Part shown: positions 4,787-6,217 of the stretch, piece by piece | How the letters are laid out: the number at the start of each line of letters is the position of its first letter | Position numbering within the stretch: position 1 is the stretch's first letter | Assembly: GCA_022560365.1 (NCBI GenBank) | Contig: JADFTG010000076.1 | Coordinates: forward strand, 1-6,217 | DNA: 6,217 nt | Direction: 5' to 3' | Origin: Chloroflexota bacterium | GTDB lineage: Bacteria > Chloroflexota > Dehalococcoidia > SM23-28-2 > RBG-16-64-32 | Program-made: the position numbers and the translations under genes | The notes under the pieces: model-generated | What the model was told of the DNA's origin: nothing | Database searches by the model: none | Seen by the model: only the letters and a program-made list of their open reading frames with translations

Positions 4787-5346
4787 TAGCAGAAGCCCTC
4801 CGGGTCGAAGTTGCACTCGAACGTATTGATGAAGGCACGCACACGAGCCTCGTCGAACGCCTCGAACGTGTCGAGATAACCCCAGGCAGTTAGGGCGATG
4901 CGCGTGTCCATCAGGGAATACGAAGTCATCAGGACTTCATTGCCGTCGGCGACCTCCTGAAGGACGACCTGGCTCAGCTGGTTGCGCAGCACGGCACAGG
5001 CGTCGGTATCCAGCACCGGCTCGGCGTGGCAGTTGTACCAGACGACGACGCCGGCGTGCTCCATGCTGTGGACCGCTACCTCTTTCGCCACCGCCAACTC
5101 GGACACGCCAGCGGGCGCGAACGTGTCGGCGTGCGGGCCCGACGTCGGCGGGTTGCTGTTGTAGCCATCGTAGGTCTGCCCCGTCGGAAAGTGATCGCGG
5201 TCGTCGATCTCTTCGATCTGCTGGACAGGATAAGCGTAGTCGCTGAGGTCGAGCGCATCGCCGTCGTCACCGCTGCTGCAAGCCGCAGCCAGGAGGATCA
5301 AGGCGAGGGCCGCGATCCAGGGGGCGTTTCGCCACATCACTCGCAT
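4786..5346 (-). CDS. DUF3105 family lipoprotein
   Basis: This is a predicted exported lipoprotein of 186 aa. After a short basic start comes a hydrophobic stretch (W10-A22) ending LLAAAC, with C23 as likely lipidated cysteine, then a Ser/Asp/Gly-rich linker. The DUF3105 domain follows: YNSNPPTSGPH (62-72), VHSMEHAGVVVWYNC (92-106), then LTAWGYLDTFEAFDEARVRAFI (split by residue 160) near the end. Conserved H72, H93, H97 and M95 suggest metal binding; C106, C117, C178 and C186 could form disulfides outside the cell. No function is established for the family. Two ATGs are possible. ATG 5346 has AAGGG only 2 nt away, while ATG 5337 (MWRNAPW) has it at 11 nt and may be the real start. It follows the kinase gene by 5 or 14 nt and overlaps the next gene by 1 nt, so it is co-transcribed. 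Confidence 0.86.
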   Translation of the reverse strand: MRVMWRNAPWIAALALILLAAACSSGDDGDALDLSDYAYPVQQIEEIDDRDHFPTGQTYDGYNSNPPTSGPHADTFAPAGVSELAVAKEVAVHSMEHAGVVVWYNCHAEPVLDTDACAVLRNQLSQVVLQEVADGNEVLMTSYSLMDTRIALTAWGYLDTFEAFDEARVRAFINTFECNFDPEGFC

Positions 5347-5351
5347 GTCCC

Positions 5352-5963
5352 TTAGCTTTGCAGGCGCGCCACTATCTTGTCCAGAACCTGGCGCGCATCC
5401 TTCGAAGTATCCACAACGAAGTAGGGCCGCCGTGGCCGCTGATAGTCGCGCCGCATCCGCTCCAGCACGAGCAGGCCGGCCGTTGATCGGTCGAGCGGGT
5501 CTCGGGCGGCGTCCCTCTTTGCCAGCCGCTCGCGCATGACGGCGAACGGCGCGCGGAGACGGACGGTGACCAGCCGCGCATTGGCCTCTCTGGCGAGGCG
5601 ATACAACGGCTTGCGGTTCGACTCCTTTAGGTTAGTCGCGTCGAGCACGACGGGTACGCCGCGGTCCAGCAGCCGCCGCGTGAGCACGTGGGTCGCCGGG
5701 AAAAGCCGCGCGTTCTCCGGGGCGGTATGCTGCGGCGATTCGTAAAGGGCCCCGCGCAGCGCGTCGCTGTCCAGGATCGCCGCCGGATAGCGCTTCGCGA
5801 GGCGGCGCGCGAAGTACGACTTACCGCTGCCAGGCAGGCCGATGAGGATGATGAGTGCGGGCCGCCGCACCGCCTTCGGCAGGCCGCCAAGGGACGCCTC
5901 GAGCCTGTCGGCGTCGCGCTTGCGGACCGCGGCGAGGCGTTTAGAGCGCTTTGCGTCAGTCAT
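5352..5963 (-). CDS. AAA_33-type P-loop kinase, substrate unknown
   Basis: This is a 203-aa soluble ATP-binding protein. After a basic N-terminal segment (residues 1-34), strand ALIILI leads into a Walker A GLPGSGKS (42-49). DSDALRG (65-71) looks like the acceptor-side DxD/DxR motif of this group, VVLDATNL (105-112) is the second strand with the characteristic DATN, and MRERLAKRD plus ERMRRDYQRP supply lid arginines. This order is that of the AAA_33 predicted kinases, relatives of polynucleotide kinase, chloramphenicol phosphotransferase and zeta toxins. The substrate cannot be told; no antitoxin-like partner is adjacent, so a zeta-type toxin is unlikely. The ATG at 5963 overlaps the degV 3' end by 8 nt and has only a weak GAAG before it, suggesting translational coupling. 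The TAA stop contributes to the AAGGG preceding the lipoprotein gene. Confidence 0.85.
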   Translation of the reverse strand: MTDAKRSKRLAAVRKRDADRLEASLGGLPKAVRRPALIILIGLPGSGKSYFARRLAKRYPAAILDSDALRGALYESPQHTAPENARLFPATHVLTRRLLDRGVPVVLDATNLKESNRKPLYRLAREANARLVTVRLRAPFAVMRERLAKRDAARDPLDRSTAGLLVLERMRRDYQRPRRPYFVVDTSKDARQVLDKIVARLQS

Positions 5964-6217
5964 CTTCGTAGAACGCCAGCCCGACGAAGCCCGGCCCGGT
6001 GTGGACGGCCATGACGGAGGTGAAGTCGGTCTGCAGAAGCTCCACCGGCGCCAGCTCGCGGCAGAGCGCCTCGCTCAGACGGCGCGCGGCCTCGGGCGCA
6101 TCAGTGTGCATGATCGCCGCATGCAGCGCCCCCCCCGACGTATGCGCCTTAACGTACTCCACCAGCCGAAGAAGCCCCTTCTCCTCCGTCCGCACACGCC
6201 CAATCGAGCGCGGGCGC
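5956..6217 (-). CDS. DegV family protein, C-terminal part only
   Basis: Only the last 86 residues are in the window; the frame is open to the upstream edge (6217). It begins RPRSIGRVRTEEKGLLRLVE, matching the conserved segment where DegV proteins enter their C-terminal lobe. It ends with AVHTGPGFVGLAFYEDD, the family's VHTGPG motif close to the C-terminus. DegV/FakB proteins bind a fatty acid between two lobes; some present it to the FakA kinase for phospholipid synthesis. Whether this one is a FakB cannot be judged without the N-terminal lobe. It heads the minus-strand run as seen here, overlapping the P-loop kinase gene by 8 nt. That neighbour is not the FakA (Dak-type) kinase. Confidence 0.88.
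   Translation of the reverse strand, partial: RPRSIGRVRTEEKGLLRLVEYVKAHTSGGALHAAIMHTDAPEAARRLSEALCRELAPVELLQTDFTSVMAVHTGPGFVGLAFYEDD

Noticed and set aside
5352..5963. Zeta-type toxin
   Set aside because: The P-loop kinase fold is related, but no epsilon-like antitoxin gene is adjacent and the gene sits inside a housekeeping-like run; AAA_33 kinase is the safer call.

Overview
This GC-rich window reads as ordinary bacterial chromosome with very tight gene packing. The protein set (CysRS, a short EpsC-type serine acetyltransferase, a DUF3105 lipoprotein, an AUR1-like PAP2 membrane protein, DegV), the GC richness and a probable leaderless transcript suggest Chloroflexota or Actinobacteriota. 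There is no rRNA or other firm taxonomic marker, so this is only a lean. I see no mobile element, CRISPR array, tRNA or integrase.

Layout. Positions 1-1014 (minus) hold the first 338 codons of adenylosuccinate synthetase (purA), cut by the window edge, with its own candidate promoter and a leader hairpin. Positions 1132-3197 (minus) hold a two-gene cysteine operon, cysE then cysS, joined by an ATGA overlap. Positions 3198-3590 are the only long stretch without a large gene. It carries a strong TATAAT box (minus), an AUG exactly where the transcript should begin, and a 47-codon small ORF with three Cys codons in six. A 14-bp stem follows those codons, and the cysE ribosome-binding site comes 7 nt after the small ORF's stop. 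Positions 3591-4460 (plus) hold an AUR1-like PAP2 membrane phosphatase/transferase. Positions 4457-6217 (minus) hold a four-gene run transcribed degV' > P-loop kinase > DUF3105 lipoprotein > EthD-like barrel protein, with overlaps or gaps of a few bases. It meets the PAP2 gene tail to tail at a shared CTAG.

How it fits together. CysE makes O-acetylserine, the committed step of cysteine synthesis, and CysS loads cysteine onto tRNA-Cys. Both would logically respond to cysteine or Cys-tRNA supply. The sequence in front of cysE looks like a cysteine-sensing attenuator: a leaderless leader peptide with clustered Cys codons, an adjacent hairpin, and a 5' segment able to pair over 10 bp with the cysE Shine-Dalgarno. 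Cysteine-responsive leader peptides are known in mycobacteria; this one is inferred from sequence alone and is the most interesting feature here. A second, independent RNA feature precedes purA: a perfect 7-bp hairpin between a strong Shine-Dalgarno and the start codon, which when folded would give normal spacing.
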